DNA of 64,000 nucleotides from Porites lobata. Taxonomy: Eukaryota; Cnidaria; Anthozoa; Scleractinia; Poritidae. The notes below the pieces were generated by a model. That model was not told where the DNA came from. It saw only the letters and a program-made list of their open reading frames with translations, and searched no databases. Where the stretch lies: positions 862,501-926,500 of the forward strand of contig CALNXK010000109.1 in NCBI GenBank assembly GCA_942486035.1, in the 5' to 3' direction. Of this stretch, positions 1 to 12,020 are shown one piece after another; the first letter of the stretch is position 1, and every line of letters starts with the position of its first letter. The position numbers were made by a program, and so were the translations under genes.

Positions 1-1
1 C

Positions 2-3000
2 CAGCTGCAGACTGTTGTTGATCATGAAGTTACTCAGTTGAAATCATCATTTAGCAAAATCTCTACAGGCTATGCGTAAGTGTGGTGATTCAAAATCTTT
101 GTACTCAGTGGCTATGTTACCCTTTGTCTCCTCGAGGAGAAAAAATCTAGAGATGCAAAACCCGTGTCCTGAAGGATGCAAAGGTCAATCCACCACCCTG
201 GAGATGTTTTTGAAGAATAATCCTGTTGGTTAGCCTGTGTCTCAGATGTAGATTTATGAAGGGTTAGTAACTTCTACGAAGCAGCGTGGATATCCCTGTT
301 CTGGGCCCCCAACAGAGTCAACAAATTACCGGAAGTGCGTTGTAAATTTTCTTTCCACCTGATTGGCAAATCGACAATGGCCTTTTTAATGGGCCAATCA
401 TACCTCAAGTCAGGAGACCAACACTGTCCATTAAAACATAGAGGATATTGCATGGCCTTACAGCAAAAACTCTCGAAAACACCTATTTCATTTTCAAGAT
501 GACAGGTTTTGATTTTTGGTAAGCAGTTTTGACTATTAGTAAGCACTTATAATCTGAATCTACATCCCATGTTTTTTTCAGGCCCAAGTTAACTGTCATC
601 ATTGTTAAAAAAAGGATCAGTGCGAGGTTGTTTACCAAAGGTAGAAACCCTACCAACCCGCCTCCAGGAACTGTTGTCGACACTGACATCACTCGCCCTC
701 AATGGTATGAATGTTCACATTGAAAGGGCTTGTTACGTAGAGTAATCTTCATTTTTCAGTTTTCCAATAACTTTCTTGTAAACTACATGCATGTTATTAC
801 ATACATGAATGCCAATTACAATATCCCTTGCCTGTCATGAAGTTGCAGATGGCTTAGGTAAAGGTTGGAAACTGACAGGCTGAATTGGCTTTAATACCTC
901 ACAAGCAGTCCCTTTTCTTTTTTCTTTTCCAATACCAGGGTTCGCATAGTCTCGAAAAGTGCTTGAATTTTAGGGGGAGTCATGGAAAAGTCCTTGAATT
1001 TTCTTCAACTTTGAATGTAGTGTCCAGGGTTCGCACAGTCTTGAAAAGTCCTTGAATTTTAGAGTAAATCCTTGAAAAGTCGTTGAATTCCTCGATAAGG
1101 TCTTGAAAAGTCCTTGAATTTTCGCCAACATAGACTCTGAAGAGTACCAGGAAAGTTGTATCGTGAAGATTAGGGTGTTCTTTCGTTTTAATTTTGTAAA
1201 AAAAAATGCAAAGAATTTTGTAAAATTTAAGGCAAAACCGAACACGACCCAAAATGTGAGCCGAGACCAGATTGATCAGCGGTTGTGTATATGAGTTGTA
1301 ATGCTCTTGCGCATGCCACATGTAGCTGACTTGAGATTACAGAGTTGAAACATTGCGTTGTCGTTGGTTTCGCTGCAAAATCCATGGAAAGTGCAGTTTT
1401 AACCCTAAGTGGTTAACTATTGAAGAGTATAAATGGGTTAGGCAAGTTAAAGGCGATTCGAAGAAAGCAATCTGCATTGTATGCAACAAAACTATCGCTT
1501 TAACATCGATGGGTGGCTGTTAATTTGAAAGGTACAGAACGCTTTATTTTGCGAAACGAGTAACATGACATTCCATGAAGGGTCCTTGAAAAATAATTTT
1601 GGTCCTTGAAAAAAGATTTCAATTTTCTGTGCGAACCCTGGTGTCCTGGAAAGTGTTTTTAATTCTTTTTGGTTGTCCAATACAGAATATAATTCATAGC
1701 TCAGAAGCGTTAAAGGTGATTTTCATAACGCGTTTTTTGTTTTATGCAATAATTAACATTTTAAGATAAGTGAGGTGAAAAAAAGTTGAGAAGTTGGTGT
1801 AGCAGACAGTTCAACCCTTAGAGTCCTGTTACAATGGGCTTGAAATGTGCATTTTTTTACATTCCGTGAAAAGTAGGTGATTCTTGAAAATTGAATGTGG
1901 TCCTTGAAAAGTCCTTAAGAAATGGTTGCAATTTTTGTATGAACTCTGCATACCTGTCTTTTGTTTTGGATGTTCTAACTGTTCCCTCACTATTGAATGG
2001 GATACGTCTTTCAACGGTTGTTTCACTGCATGCAACTCCAACGTAGGTATGTATGAAAGGGTTACGAGCAATCCGCACTAGGGCTGAGTTTTATAGACAG
2101 AAAATTCACTATTCATTTACTCTAATTATTTTATTGTTCAGGTATGATTTCTTCCTTGTGAGTCAGTCTGTTCGTCAGGGAACAGTGTCGCCCACTCACT
2201 TCAATGTGATTGAAGACAATTCTGGATTAAAACCAGATCATCTCCAGCGTTTGTCCTACAAGCTTACTCACCTCTACTACAACTGGCCTGTAAGTGAAAT
2301 AATTAAAATACAGTAAGAACCTGGTTGACCTAAAATTTTATTAACAGTTTCTTATTTTTTAAAATCTATTTTAAAAAAGGTCTAACACTTGCTGACACTT
2401 CGGCAAATAAGATAAGGCAACAATTATGATTCTCTTCGGATACATAATAGTATGCAGATTTTATATAAGGAATCAGCTGAATGCTACTGAATTCTCTTAG
2501 CTAAAATGTACATTTTCATTCCTAAAAAACGCCTAAATTATCACTTAACCCAGGGTTAAATTTAACCTGGGTTTCTTTTTGTTGTGTTTAAAAGCATTCT
2601 CTCGGATGATTTTCTCTGTTATTTTTAGAGCTTCTGATCATCAACTTGTAGACAAAACAATTAAAACTGAAATGCTTTTTAAGCTTTCAAATCTGAATTC
2701 AAATCTCACACTAACCCTTGGTTATCTTAACCTAGCTTTGAACAACTCGGCCCAGGTCTCTTTTCCTCTTTATCAATAGCACTTTCTCGGATAATTTCCT
2801 CTATTCTTTTTAGAGTGTTCTATCTTCAAATTGTAGATGACAAGAATCAAACTGAATTTGCTTTTTAAGCTCTCATATGTGAATTCAAATTTCGCACTAA
2901 CCCTGGATTATCTTAACCCAGCTTTAAACAACTCGGCCCTGGGCAGCAATTTTGCCTAATTGTCTTGGCAATTCGTCTCAGTAAGAGACAAATGTGGACA

Positions 3001-4542
3001 AATGTGGTGGCGTCAAGGGATATTAAAAGGGAAAAGGTCTTACCACAGGCGGCTCAGACGTAGTGTGTGTCAATATGTTAATATTCACATGGACAAATTA
3101 ATGCGATGAGTCGTCGAAACTCCCATGAACTAAAATAGTCCAAAAGTCAAAATATAACAAACCAAAGCTAGGATACCTTTAACTGAACGTATCCTTGTCT
3201 TTCCTGGCCGGTTAAAGTGGCGTTTTGTTGAGTTTTGCAATTGTAGGTACTATCCACTAAAGAAGAATTAAAGGCTGGCTACAAAACAAACGGACCATCT
3301 CCACGCGCCTTCACTCGAAGCGCTATAAATGCGAGAATAATCGACGAATCCGCTCCAAATTGCCATCGGCTAATCTGCAGGTAACGTGTGCTCCTGCTTC
3401 TTGCTCGCTCGCTTCACAAAACCCATCGCAACTGCACAATAATCGCTCGCTGATCATCACACACTGTTGACCTTTACGCTTCGATATGACCGCTAACTAC
3501 CAGGTTTAATACGAGACGTGAATATTCAAGCTTAGCGACCGCGTCCGCGCGACAATGCAGCACTTGCTATGGGAGGGATGGTACAATTGCTTCTAGCTCA
3601 ATCAATCGGAAAAATAATATTGAAGCCCTTGTAATTTTCAAAAAGGTCCAATTTCTAGGATCACGGAACAGAAAACAAAATGAGCGGCAGTGGAAAAAGT
3701 GAACAAGAACATGTACCACATTTCCTCTAGAAAAGAAAACCAGGAAGTTTTCTGGACGTTTCACGTTGCAGTCATGCAAATCAACGGCAAGGAACTGTAC
3801 AAGAAAGTGTGCTGCAATTAGACCTATTGTTGTTTTTCACAGTTCTGGTCAAGGGCATCCAACGACTGTTTTCTGTAAAATATCTGTTCGGAGAAGCAAA
3901 TTTTGCGTAGAATTTTCTTTCACTTGGCTAAAAATTTCTGGATGACCATTCCCTTCATGTACAATTTTCGAAGCTCATCTAACCTTGCTAATAAATTCCC
4001 TACGATTTTCTGAAGTTTAAGTTTTCACATTTCACTGCCCGGGTAAGGTTATTTTTCGTAGCAAGTAAAAAGGAATCCTAAAATTTGCGGATTCAAAAAT
4101 GCGATGAAAGGAGGAATCTGAAAAAGTATCTCCTTCTTAATACGTAAAATTGCATCTAAAATTTTCGGGAAAATAATTCTGAATTCCTCGTAATTTCGAA
4201 AAGACTCAAGTTCCCCTAGAATGGCCGAACACTGAGATACCAATTTTATAGTGCCACTTAGAATGCATCTCCATAGAGCTAAAAGTACTTTATGAATAGC
4301 TAAAAAAGTGGTTTCAATGTATTTGAGGAAACCGTCGTTGGGTGTCCCTGTGTCATTGCCTTCTCCGCTTCGATTTGATATTTAGTATGAGCAAAATATA
4401 AATGTTATCAAGAGCTTCGCTCTTAGCCCTCCTGACTAAATTTATGTATTAGCGCCGCTTAGAATGGAGTTTTAGAGATCGAAAGTACTCTGGACAGCCT
4501 TAAATGTGGGGAAGTCGTCGTTGGGTGTCCCTGAGTTTTGAA

Positions 4543-4574
<32 letters not shown>

Positions 4575-7475
4575 TAATAATAATAATAATACGCGCACAT
4601 AAATTTTACTTAACCATATCTTTAGCTGTATCTTCTATTCAGCTGCATAGCAGTGGCCAGATTTTGCCTTTTTCCTGGGCGGAAAATCCTCGTCCTCCCT
4701 CGCCAGTTTGGACAACATATTGTGGAGTAAGACGTTGTTCTGGAAAGAACCGTTTATTGCCAACGAGGCAACCGAGCTAAGAAGCGAGGTTGCCTCGGCG
4801 GTAGAATTATAACGCCGCGCAATGTAGGCAAAAACTCTTAAATTCTGCGTAACCCTCTAAAATTTGCATTTTTGACCATATTTGGGTGTAAGTAAGACCC
4901 CATATTTGGGTAGTGACATCATGGTCTTGTATTTACAACTTGGTCCGAAATTGGGTGACACAGTGCGCAGCTGTTTGTTGTCTGTTCAAGAGGACCTAAC
5001 AGATGTGCAAGCTTTAATTTAAGGGCAATTAGTGCCCTGGTTTGCTTTATAAATTGCGTTTAAAGCGGCAGCTAATCAAGGAATAGGGTTTTACGCTGAA
5101 ATATTTGTCAGGACCAGCTTGTTCTTTGCAGCTCGATTTACATGGAGATAGCGCGTTCGCTTCTCGACTCAGAACCAGGGTTTCCAGTGTTCTCTTTTCC
5201 TTTGTGAACTGAATTTTAAGAGGTAGTTGATCAAGGCGTAGGGTTATATTCTCAAAACTTTTATCAGAACCAGCGTGTTCTTCCCAGGTCGATTTACATT
5301 GAGCCAGTCCTCAGCTCCCGTGAGGAATGCAACCTATTGGCGGACCTTTCATTTTTTTTTTAGAATTTGTCTATGTCTTTCGAGAGATTTTGTCAACCAG
5401 CATGTTTTTTGCTGCTCGATTTAAATTGAGACAACCCAAAACTCCCGTGAGGAATGCATCGAATTTGCGGACCTTTTGTTTTGAAGACTATTATTATGCC
5501 TTTCAAGAGACTCTTTTTCCTGTGACACTCGCTCATTAGATCTTTGTATTTTATTCAAGGTTATAGTTTTAAACCTCTGATACATTCCGCCCCATTCCTG
5601 CGCTTTTCACACATTTTGCTTTACACCAATTTTTCCTAGTGACTGTATATTACCACGCGAAATATTTTTCTTATCCCTGGTGGCGCTGTTGCTCGGAATT
5701 TAATTATTATTTTTAATTTCAGCAGTCAAAGGCCTCATTTAAACTATATTTTTCATTCTAACGTTTGCAGTTTTGATACAATGGAATTTTCCAAGAAACA
5801 CAAGTGCTAACTTGCTCATATTTACCAACAAAGCTTCAAGCCATGTTGTGATTGTTTAATAAAAGTGAAAGGCTAGAATGTGCCAAAGTTGTTGTTTTGA
5901 AGTTGGGTGCCGTCCTTTTCTTGTACGGAATCCATTTTGAACCTTTAAAATTCTGAAAAAAATATCGCGAAGATCTGAATAGGCACATTCCACAAAAGAT
6001 AAACGAGTTCGCCTCGTTGGCACTTGCCGGAAGGTACCCCTAGTTTAATTAATCGAAGCAAATGGGTCCAGTAGAGTCAAGAACCTCTGCAAGCGGCTGG
6101 ACGAACAATGTGACGGCAGCTGTGACAGCGAACGCTAGAAGAATTCGAACTTGAGAACCAGGCCCGCCGTGTTGAAAATTTACGGACGTTCGCGCGATCG
6201 CCTTTTGTTTTCTGGTCAAAACTAAAGCAGCGGACCCTCGCTCAGTGTCGATTGACCTAGAAGCAATAGTACCATCCCTCCCATAGCAAGTGCTGCATTG
6301 TCGCGCGGACGCGGTCGCTAAGCTTGAATATTCACGTCGCGTATTAAACCTGGTAGTTAGCGGTCATATCGAAGCGTAAAGGTCAACAGTGTTTTTGATG
6401 AGCGAGCGATTATTGTGCAGTTGCGATGGGTTTTGTGAAGCGAGCGAGCAAGAAGCAGGAGCACACGTTACCTGCAGATTAGCCGATGGCAATTTGGAGC
6501 GGATTCGTCGATTATTCTCGAATTTATAGCGCTTCGCTTGAAGGCGCATAGAGATGGTCCGTTTGTTTTGAAGCCAGCCTTTAATTCTTCTTTAGTGGAT
6601 AGTACCTGCAATTGCAAAACTCAACAAAATGCCACGTTAACCGGCCATGAAAGACAAGGATACGTTCAGTTAAAGGCGTCTTTGCTTTGTTTTGTTATGT
6701 TTTGACTTTTGGACTCGTTTAGTTCATGGGAGTTTCGACGACTCGTCCTATTTTGTCCATCTGAATATTAATATATTCATTTGACACATACTACGCCTGG
6801 GCCGCCTGTGGTCTCACTTCCCGTTGTCGTGCATCGTCCAGAATAGTGTTTTCTTAAGCTCCCTGTTATGATAGTGAAAATGACCCTGTTTACATTTCAC
6901 ACTAGATCGTTTGTTCTGTGTATTCTGCTAACGGAATTTTAAATTATCTTACTGTTACATTTCCGCTTGAATTCGTTAATAGCTGACCAAGCTACAATCG
7001 TCGTCAAAGTGAGTTGACACTTCGCCTTAAAGGGGCTTTTTGACGTTTTCCTGACTTCAGAAGGGGAAAATATAGCTTTTCCTCCCCCATTCCCTCCATG
7101 CAATGTTGTGCCGCTGTTCGAGCTACCTTTAGAAAGTAACAAACACTCCAACTTTGAATGGAGGAGACAGAGGAGGGGTGTGGATTCTTTTGTTCTCTGA
7201 AGTTACCTTATTTACCTTACGTCTCAACAATTTTGTCGGCAATTGTAGTTTCTTGGAGGGAAAAAGTAAATGCCAAATAATAAATTGTTAAAATCCCCAA
7301 ACGGTAAAAAGGTCCTCGACTTAGCACTTACAGAATAATGCCCACCCTCCTTTTTCAGGGTACTGTCCGTGTTCCTGCACCGTGTCAGTATGCCCACAAA
7401 CTTGCCTTCTTGGTTGGACAAAGTCTTCACAAGCCACCTTCTCCAGAACTGGCTGACAAACTGTTCTTCCTGTAG
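2..7475 (+). CDS. piwi: Piwi-clade Argonaute, C-terminal part (5' truncated by window)
   Basis: Piwi proteins bind piRNAs and silence transposons, mainly in germ and stem cells, by RNase H-like slicing. Four exons are visible: 2-75, 582-704, 2142-2289 and 7359-7475. All have GT/AG borders and the phases fit, giving 153 codons and a TAG stop. The translation runs from LQTVVDHEVTQLKSSF through PKLTVIIVKKRISARLF, NPPPGTVVDTDITRPQW, YDFFLVSQSVRQGTVSPTHF and SGLKPDHLQRLSYKL to GTVRVPAPCQYAHKLAFL and the terminus ADKLFFL. The PPPGTVVD..TRP segment and RVPAPCQYAHKLAFL are hallmarks of Piwi rather than Ago proteins. The His in SPTHFNV is the last residue of the catalytic DEDH set; the earlier acidic residues lie before the window. 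The FFL ending is closer to PIWIL2-type than PIWIL1-type proteins, but I cannot settle orthology. The first exon may start within the window's first bases. Introns contain mobile DNA, especially the last (2290-7358). Confidence 0.93.
935..1951. repeat. Outer repeat of the CTTGAAAAGTCC family, split by a nested copy
   Basis: In Piwi intron 2, a CCAGGGTTCGCATAG end at about 935 with TTGAAAAGTCCTTGAATTTT iterations faces a degenerate reverse-oriented end near 1930-1951. Between them sits a complete copy of the same family (1024-1641). The layout suggests an older element interrupted by a younger relative. The outer limits are approximate. Confidence 0.5.
1024..1641. mobile_element. MITE with 15-bp perfect terminal inverted repeats
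   Basis: The left end CCAGGGTTCGCACAG (1024-1038) and the right end CTGTGCGAACCCTGG (1627-1641) are perfect reverse complements. The interior repeats TTGAAAAGTCCTTGAATTTT near both ends and has no coding capacity. GTGTCC-like sequence flanks both sides, but I could not fix a target duplication. Confidence 0.75.
2593..2945 (+). repeat. Tandem duplication, unit about 185 bp
   Basis: Two adjacent diverged copies begin at about 2593 (agcattctctcggatgattt) and 2778 (agcactttctcggataattt). Both end in an AACAACTCGGCCC segment. They lie in the last Piwi intron. A short AACCCAGGTTAA-type palindrome lies just upstream at about 2546-2575. No coding content is seen. Confidence 0.7.
3850..4533. repeat. 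Diverged member of the CAGGGGCACCCAACG MITE family
   Basis: The left end reads CAAGGGCATCCAACGAC. Right-type ends CGTCGTTGGGTGTCCCTG occur twice, ending at 4350 and 4533. The interior has TTCGAAAATTTT-like words as in the copies at 15151 and 43181. It sits inside the 3029-6822 element; the exact limits are uncertain. Confidence 0.5.
4543..4590 (+). repeat. (AAT)n microsatellite
   Basis: About sixteen AAT/TAA units with one ATG interruption. A hydrophobic polyisoleucine reading frame here is an artefact of the repeat. Confidence 0.95.
4796..6043 (+). repeat. 1.25 kb dispersed repeat, copy A
   Basis: This stretch recurs in reverse complement at 39407-40656. Shared landmarks in order are a GCCGCGCAATGTAGGCAAAA start, ACCATATTTGGGTGTAAG, three degenerate units containing GCTCGATTTA.ATTGAG followed by CTCCCGTGAGGAATGCA, a region CCGAGCAACAGCG (reverse) and AAGATCTGAATAGGCACATT. 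It ends at GGAAGGTACCCCTAG. TGCCAACGAGGC-like words face each other near 4760 and 6011-6022. Short frames in it (for example 5327-5539) are not conserved between copies as far as I can see. Confidence 0.8.
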
Positions 7476-7741
7476 GCGACAAGTTAATTGACTTGTGGCC
7501 GAAGACAGTGCGAGTATTGCAACATGTTTAAGGTTTTTATCAAGATGAGAAGGAACGATTGAAGTTGGGTTTTTGGCGATGACCACGCTTTGCTGATCAT
7601 CGGATTGTTAAACAGAATCAAAGACAATAATTAGGCGAAGGTTTTATTTCACCTACAATTTAGATTTGCCATGTGATTGATAAGTGAGATGTTTCAAATT
7701 TATTTTCCCTAAAGATTATTAAGTCGCTCTTTAGATGGCTA

Positions 7742-8085
7742 TAGGGACCTTACGATCCAACAACGGCGACGTCCATTAAGACGTCGCGGAAAAATACACT
7801 TCTCATCCTTGTACACTATTTCGCGATTATCTGAAGTCACCATGTTACTTAAAAGATGGGAATTTAGGTAAGAGAGGGGACCGCGCACGGTAGAATTTAT
7901 CGCTTTGCCGTACCTGTTCTCAAGTACACTTAAAAAATTGGCCATTTCACGTCCTTGTTGTGCAGAGACGGCGAAGGAATTTGTAAAAAAAACGTCATGC
8001 ACGTGCAGAGTTGTTTTGCTCATTAAAGCTATTGCTTGCTTGACGTTCCCGTTCCCGTCGCCGTCGTAGTTTCGTAAGGTCCCTA
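7742..8085. mobile_element. MITE of the AGCAACGACGxCGGCGACG family (copy 1)
   Basis: The ends TAGGGACCTTACGATCCAAC and its approximate reverse complement TTCGTAAGGTCCCTA enclose about 340 bp. The internal GACGTT.CCGTTCCCGTCGCC word and TGCACGTGCAGAGTTGTTTTG are shared with the copies near 36691, 41801 and 53529. There is no coding capacity. Confidence 0.65.
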
Positions 8086-8852
8086 ATATTTAACCCGTGA
8101 AGCAGACGATGTAATGATGCTGTCATTTTCTCTCTTAAGATTTCTTTTTACACTTAGTCTCGCGGGTTAAGTGAAGACCCTTTAGCATCTATTTTTGTAA
8201 ACGTTTAAGAAGAAGAGTTCTATGTTACTGTTCTATTAAAATGTTCAAGACATTGAAACCTGGTGCCTGCAAATAAACCAACCTTGGAAGCCATTTGCAC
8301 GATCACGTCATTTTATTACTCTTACCAGAATCCTGAAGGGTTTTGCTTTCTTGAGCAAATTAGGGCTTCTTTTTATTTAAAAAAAAACTACCTCGATGGG
8401 ATAACCGAATTAAATATGAAAAGAAAAACGATTCGGATTCTGGTAGTAGTGGTGAAATGACGCCATCGTGCAAACGGTCTGTTGGGACCGTGTACTCTCA
8501 GAGAGGAACGGAAAAACCCTCAGCTTTCGATTCCCTGCAACTAAACAAAGCCAACCTGGCAACTGACGAGGTTTGTGTGGAGAAAAAGCAAATAAGCGAA
8601 TTCTTAGTACAAACGGACACATTTAAGCGAAAAATAGGAGAAACAGTGTATTCTTTGTAAACACCTGAAGCAGGTTAAAGAAAAACGGGGGATATAACTG
8701 TTCTTTCTCAAAGATGTCAAATTCGAGGCTGAAACGTCTTTTCAGTTGAAGCAATGATATTCAATCGTTGCAGCAAAGATTTTGTACACAAAACAAAACA
8801 GAAAAAGAATCGAGAAAACTATATTTCTGTATGGGTAGTCATTTTAGTCCCA

Positions 8853-9197
8853 TTTACACTGCAGAAAAAAGTGGTCAGGACCATTTTTTTTTTAACCGTT
8901 TACAAGGGTAACAATCAGGTTAGGTTTATGGTTGAAACATGCGCGAAACCATCGTAAAGCACGGCAGGCTCATATGAACATGGTACGGAACGAAGATGCG
9001 TTTACACAGAGCTTTCGAACAGCTAAAGGGGTCCAGACTAGTTTTTTTTTTTTCGGTTTTGCTATGGCCCCAAAACCAGAAAAAAGCGAGTCGGATCCAT
9101 TTCATGAAAACATGGTACGGAATGTTTACACGGCAAAAATATCTGGTCCGTACCAACTTTGTTAAGGGTCCGGGCCCATTTTTTTCTGTAGTGTAAA
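8853..9197. mobile_element. MITE with TTTACACTGCAGAAAAAA ends
   Basis: Left TTTACACTGCAGAAAAAA and right TTTTTTCTGTAGTGTAAA are near-perfect inverted repeats, about 345 bp apart. Two internal direct copies of CATGGTACGGAA occur (about 8980 and 9110). It lies downstream of the Piwi gene. Confidence 0.7.
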
Positions 9198-9274
9198 TAA
9201 GGCTCTTGTCTCACACACCTCGTGTTTTCAAACCATCCTGTTTGAAATTATTAGAAAAAAAGAACCTTGAAAAT

Positions 9275-10290
9275 ATATGGACAAAGTCACTGATTTGCAA
9301 GTGTTAAGTCATACGGCCAAAAAACAAGAAACTAAAAATAAAACCCTTTTTTAGGCAATAGAATTTACAGTTTCGCCTTAACTTAAAAGGTTGAGCATGG
9401 AGGTGGTTTCTTCGTATGCTATTAAAGAGACCTCCTCCCCTCCCCTTTCCCACGATCGTGTTAACAAGTCTCCGCTGATCATTGAAATTGTAGATCGAAT
9501 AAAGATTTAGTAAGCAGCTATTTATATTTCCATTCAGCGAGCCAGAGCTATCCATCAACTTTCTACAAATTGCACGTTTCGACATATTTTACGTCTGGTT
9601 CGTATTTGCTTTGCTGACCGCGGGTAAGGGGAATGGGACTGGTGTGTACGCGGAGATTTTAGTTTCATGAATTTTGCACTTTTTTTCGATTTAATTTGTT
9701 AATTCTCTTATTTTTTCTTTGCTTGTTTTTATACCCATACCATTTACCGGAGATTTTTATTTCACAAAATTATCTATTTTACAACTTTTTTCTGTTTATT
9801 TATTTTCTGTTTATTTTTTCTATAATTTTTTTTACCCACACCCACGACATTTAGCTGCACTCTTTAAAAGACATATCGCCGATGACCAGGAGCCGGCTCC
9901 TGCGATGACTGAGTGATCGCCGCAAAAGAGAACGAAACAGACGTAAAGTAGGTCAAAACGTGCAATTTGCAAAAAGTATTGGACAGCTCTGACTCGCGAA
10001 ATAAAAATAGCTGCTTACAAACATTAATTTTTATTCGATCCACACTAGCGGGGGATTTTTTTAACACGATGGAACGGATCACCGTGGGAAAGTGAGGGGA
10101 AAAAAAGGACAATTTTGAGCTATTTCTTATTTCTGGATAGAAGTCTTTCTTAAAGAAGTTTAAGGTCTCCAAGGTTACGAAGGAACCACCTTCATGCCAA
10201 CCTTTTACGTTAAGGCTAGACTGCATGTAAATTTTATTGCCGTGCGGAAATATACGTTTCTCGATTCTTTTTGTTTTGCTTTGTGTCCAA
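9275..10290. repeat. Imperfect 250-bp inverted repeat (foldback), about 1 kb overall
   Basis: Left arm segments such as GCAATAGAATTTACAG (about 9355) and CACGATCGTGTTAAC (about 9452) are matched in reverse complement by CTGCATGTAAATTTTATTGC (about 10220) and TTAACACGATGG (about 10060). AAATAGCTGCTTAC near 10008 pairs with GTAAGCAGCTATTT near 9510. The arms are diverged; no coding sequence is recognised. Confidence 0.6.
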
Positions 10291-10489
10291 AACGATTCTG
10301 AATATCACTCCTTAAACTGAAAGGACGTTTCAATCACAGATGTTGACATCTTTGAGAAAAAGCAGTTCAGTCTCCACTTTTTAGAGCGAGTCATGGGTTT
10401 TAAAATGTAGAACTACTGTACACAAAGTCTTTCGGAGATTGACGCAGAGGTTGTTTTGTTAATATACTCCAGCCTTCTTCAGAATACCC

Positions 10490-10648
10490 GTATTCTCGTA
10501 TGTACCCGTATGTTGTCCGTATGTTACTCGTAGGCGTGCGTATGTGTCCGTATGTTACTCGTAGGCGTGCGTATGTATCCGTATGTTACTCGTATGTACC
10601 CGTGTGTGTCCAATGTTACTCGTATGTTACCCGTATGTACCCGTGTGG
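10490..10648 (+). repeat. Tandem repeat, about 31-bp unit (CGTATGTTACTCG...)
   Basis: CCGTATGTTACTCGTAGGCG recurs with a 31-bp period at about 10517 and 10548 and then degenerates into shorter CGTATGTACC units. The frame across it is low-complexity and not treated as coding. Confidence 0.85.
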
Positions 10649-10879
10649 TGTTTTAGTCAAGATCGTGAGAGGTTATTTTAGGATTTTAGGAGATGGGAAC
10701 ATGTTTTAGTGACCGTTGCCGTTGTGGAGAGTTGTAGGGAGGTTTAAATGAGAGTCAATGTTTGGACTGTCCGCCAGGACAAAATGAAGTGGCCGTTGTA
10801 GAGAGCGGTGGTTGTTAGTGGAGGTTCGACTGTACCCAGCTCTTGCACAGTATTCAAAAACTGAAGACGCTCTCCCTCA

Positions 10880-11040
10880 GTCTACGTATTTTGTCCCAGC
10901 GCCGCCCAGGGGGTTACCCAACAAGCTTATATACGGGGAGGCTCCGGCCCGAGGTCCAACCCTTTACCCTTTCATATACCATTTTTCACGAAAAAGGTAC
11001 CCCCTCTCGTATACCTTCCATTGATCAATGGTACGCTTCC
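10880..11040. repeat. Fragment of the GGGGAGGCTCC repeat family
   Basis: The words TATACGGGGAGGCTCCGGCC, GGTCCAACCCTTTA and TACCTTCCATTGATCAATGG recur in the copies at 14140-14520, 18365-18450 and 25776-26228, partly in the opposite orientation. This is a truncated copy. Confidence 0.55.
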
Positions 11041-11195
11041 CATACCTTGTTTAGAACTTTGCATCTCTTTTAATTGCTGTAAATGCAATGTCATTTAAAT
11101 AGGAATCAATCCGGCAAAAATAGAACGTTTTCTCGACTTTATAAAGCCATAAAATTCATCTGTTAGCCCTTTGGGTCCTTTCACTGACCCAACTG

Positions 11196-11330
11196 ACAGA
11201 TAATAATGATAACAATAATAATAATAATCGGTCTTTATTTCACACAAGAAAAAGATACATATCCTATGTTACAACTGTTTATGAATACCATAAAACAATA
11301 AAATAAATAAACTAATCATAACTATAACAA
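11196..11330 (-). repeat. (ATT)n-tailed 3' end of a putative non-LTR retroposon
   Basis: Read on the minus strand, a GAAATAAAGACCG segment is followed by ATT units and then ATTATTGTTATC. An AATAAA signal followed by an ATT microsatellite also occurs near 40657, 42752 and 63160. No reverse-transcriptase frame is attached, so this is a short 5'-truncated fragment at most. Confidence 0.4.
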
Positions 11331-11940
11331 AATTGTCAAATCTGATTGGCTCTCAACTGCCCTGATTTCAGCCTTAATTGGACAGTTTAATAGGACAGTA
11401 CGCGCCATCACGCGCGCGCTTAAATGGCTTTTTTTTTCACTGCTAGCAAAACAGGATTTCGAATTTCTTGTGTTTTGGTTTAAAAAATAGCCTATTGTAT
11501 CACAAATTTTGTTAAAGTTATGATTAATTGGTAACAGAACTTCGTGTCGTCCAATTCAGTCTGTAATCATACTCGTGATTAAACAAATCGGACTCCCGCT
11601 ACGCGGTCGTCCGATTTTGTTAATCACTCGTATGATTACAGACCGAATTGGACTCCACTCAGTCCTGTTACCATTACTAATCATAACTATAACAAAATCC
11701 TTAAATCTGATTGCCTATCAACTGCCCTGATTTCAGCCTTAATAGGACAGTTAAATAGGACAGTATGCGTCATGCCTAAGTAATTGGACAGTACGCGCCA
11801 TCACGAGCGCGCTTAAATGGCTTTTTTTTTCACTGGTAGCAAAAAAATCTCGGAATTTCTTGTGTTTTGATTAAAAAAAAAAGAGCCTAATATATCACAA
11901 ATTTTTTTAAAGTTATGATTAATTGGTAACAAAACTTCGT

Positions 11941-11971
<31 letters not shown>

Positions 11972-12020
11972 GATTAAACAAATCCGGGACTACCGCTACG
12001 CGGTCGTCCGATTTTGTTAA

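Larger units (their letters stand above)
3029..6822. mobile_element. Foldback-type element with about 570-bp inverted arms in the last Piwi intron
   Basis: Sequence 3029-3603 is closely repeated in reverse complement at 6252-6822. For example ATTGCTTCTAGCTCAAT near 3587 pairs with ATTGACCTAGAAGCAAT near 6252, and the outer CCACAGGCGGC is matched by GCCGCCTGTGG. The interior (3604-6251) contains an AAT microsatellite, a member of the CAGGGGCACCCAACG family, and a 1.25 kb repeat found again at 39407-40656. No transposase is visible, so it is probably non-autonomous or a composite of nested insertions. Confidence 0.8.

Noticed and set aside
4538..4780. Polyisoleucine frame
   Set aside because: Translation of the AAT microsatellite.
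10490..10648. Possible CRISPR-like array
   Set aside because: The CGTATGTTACTCG units are contiguous and degenerate without unique spacers; an ordinary minisatellite.
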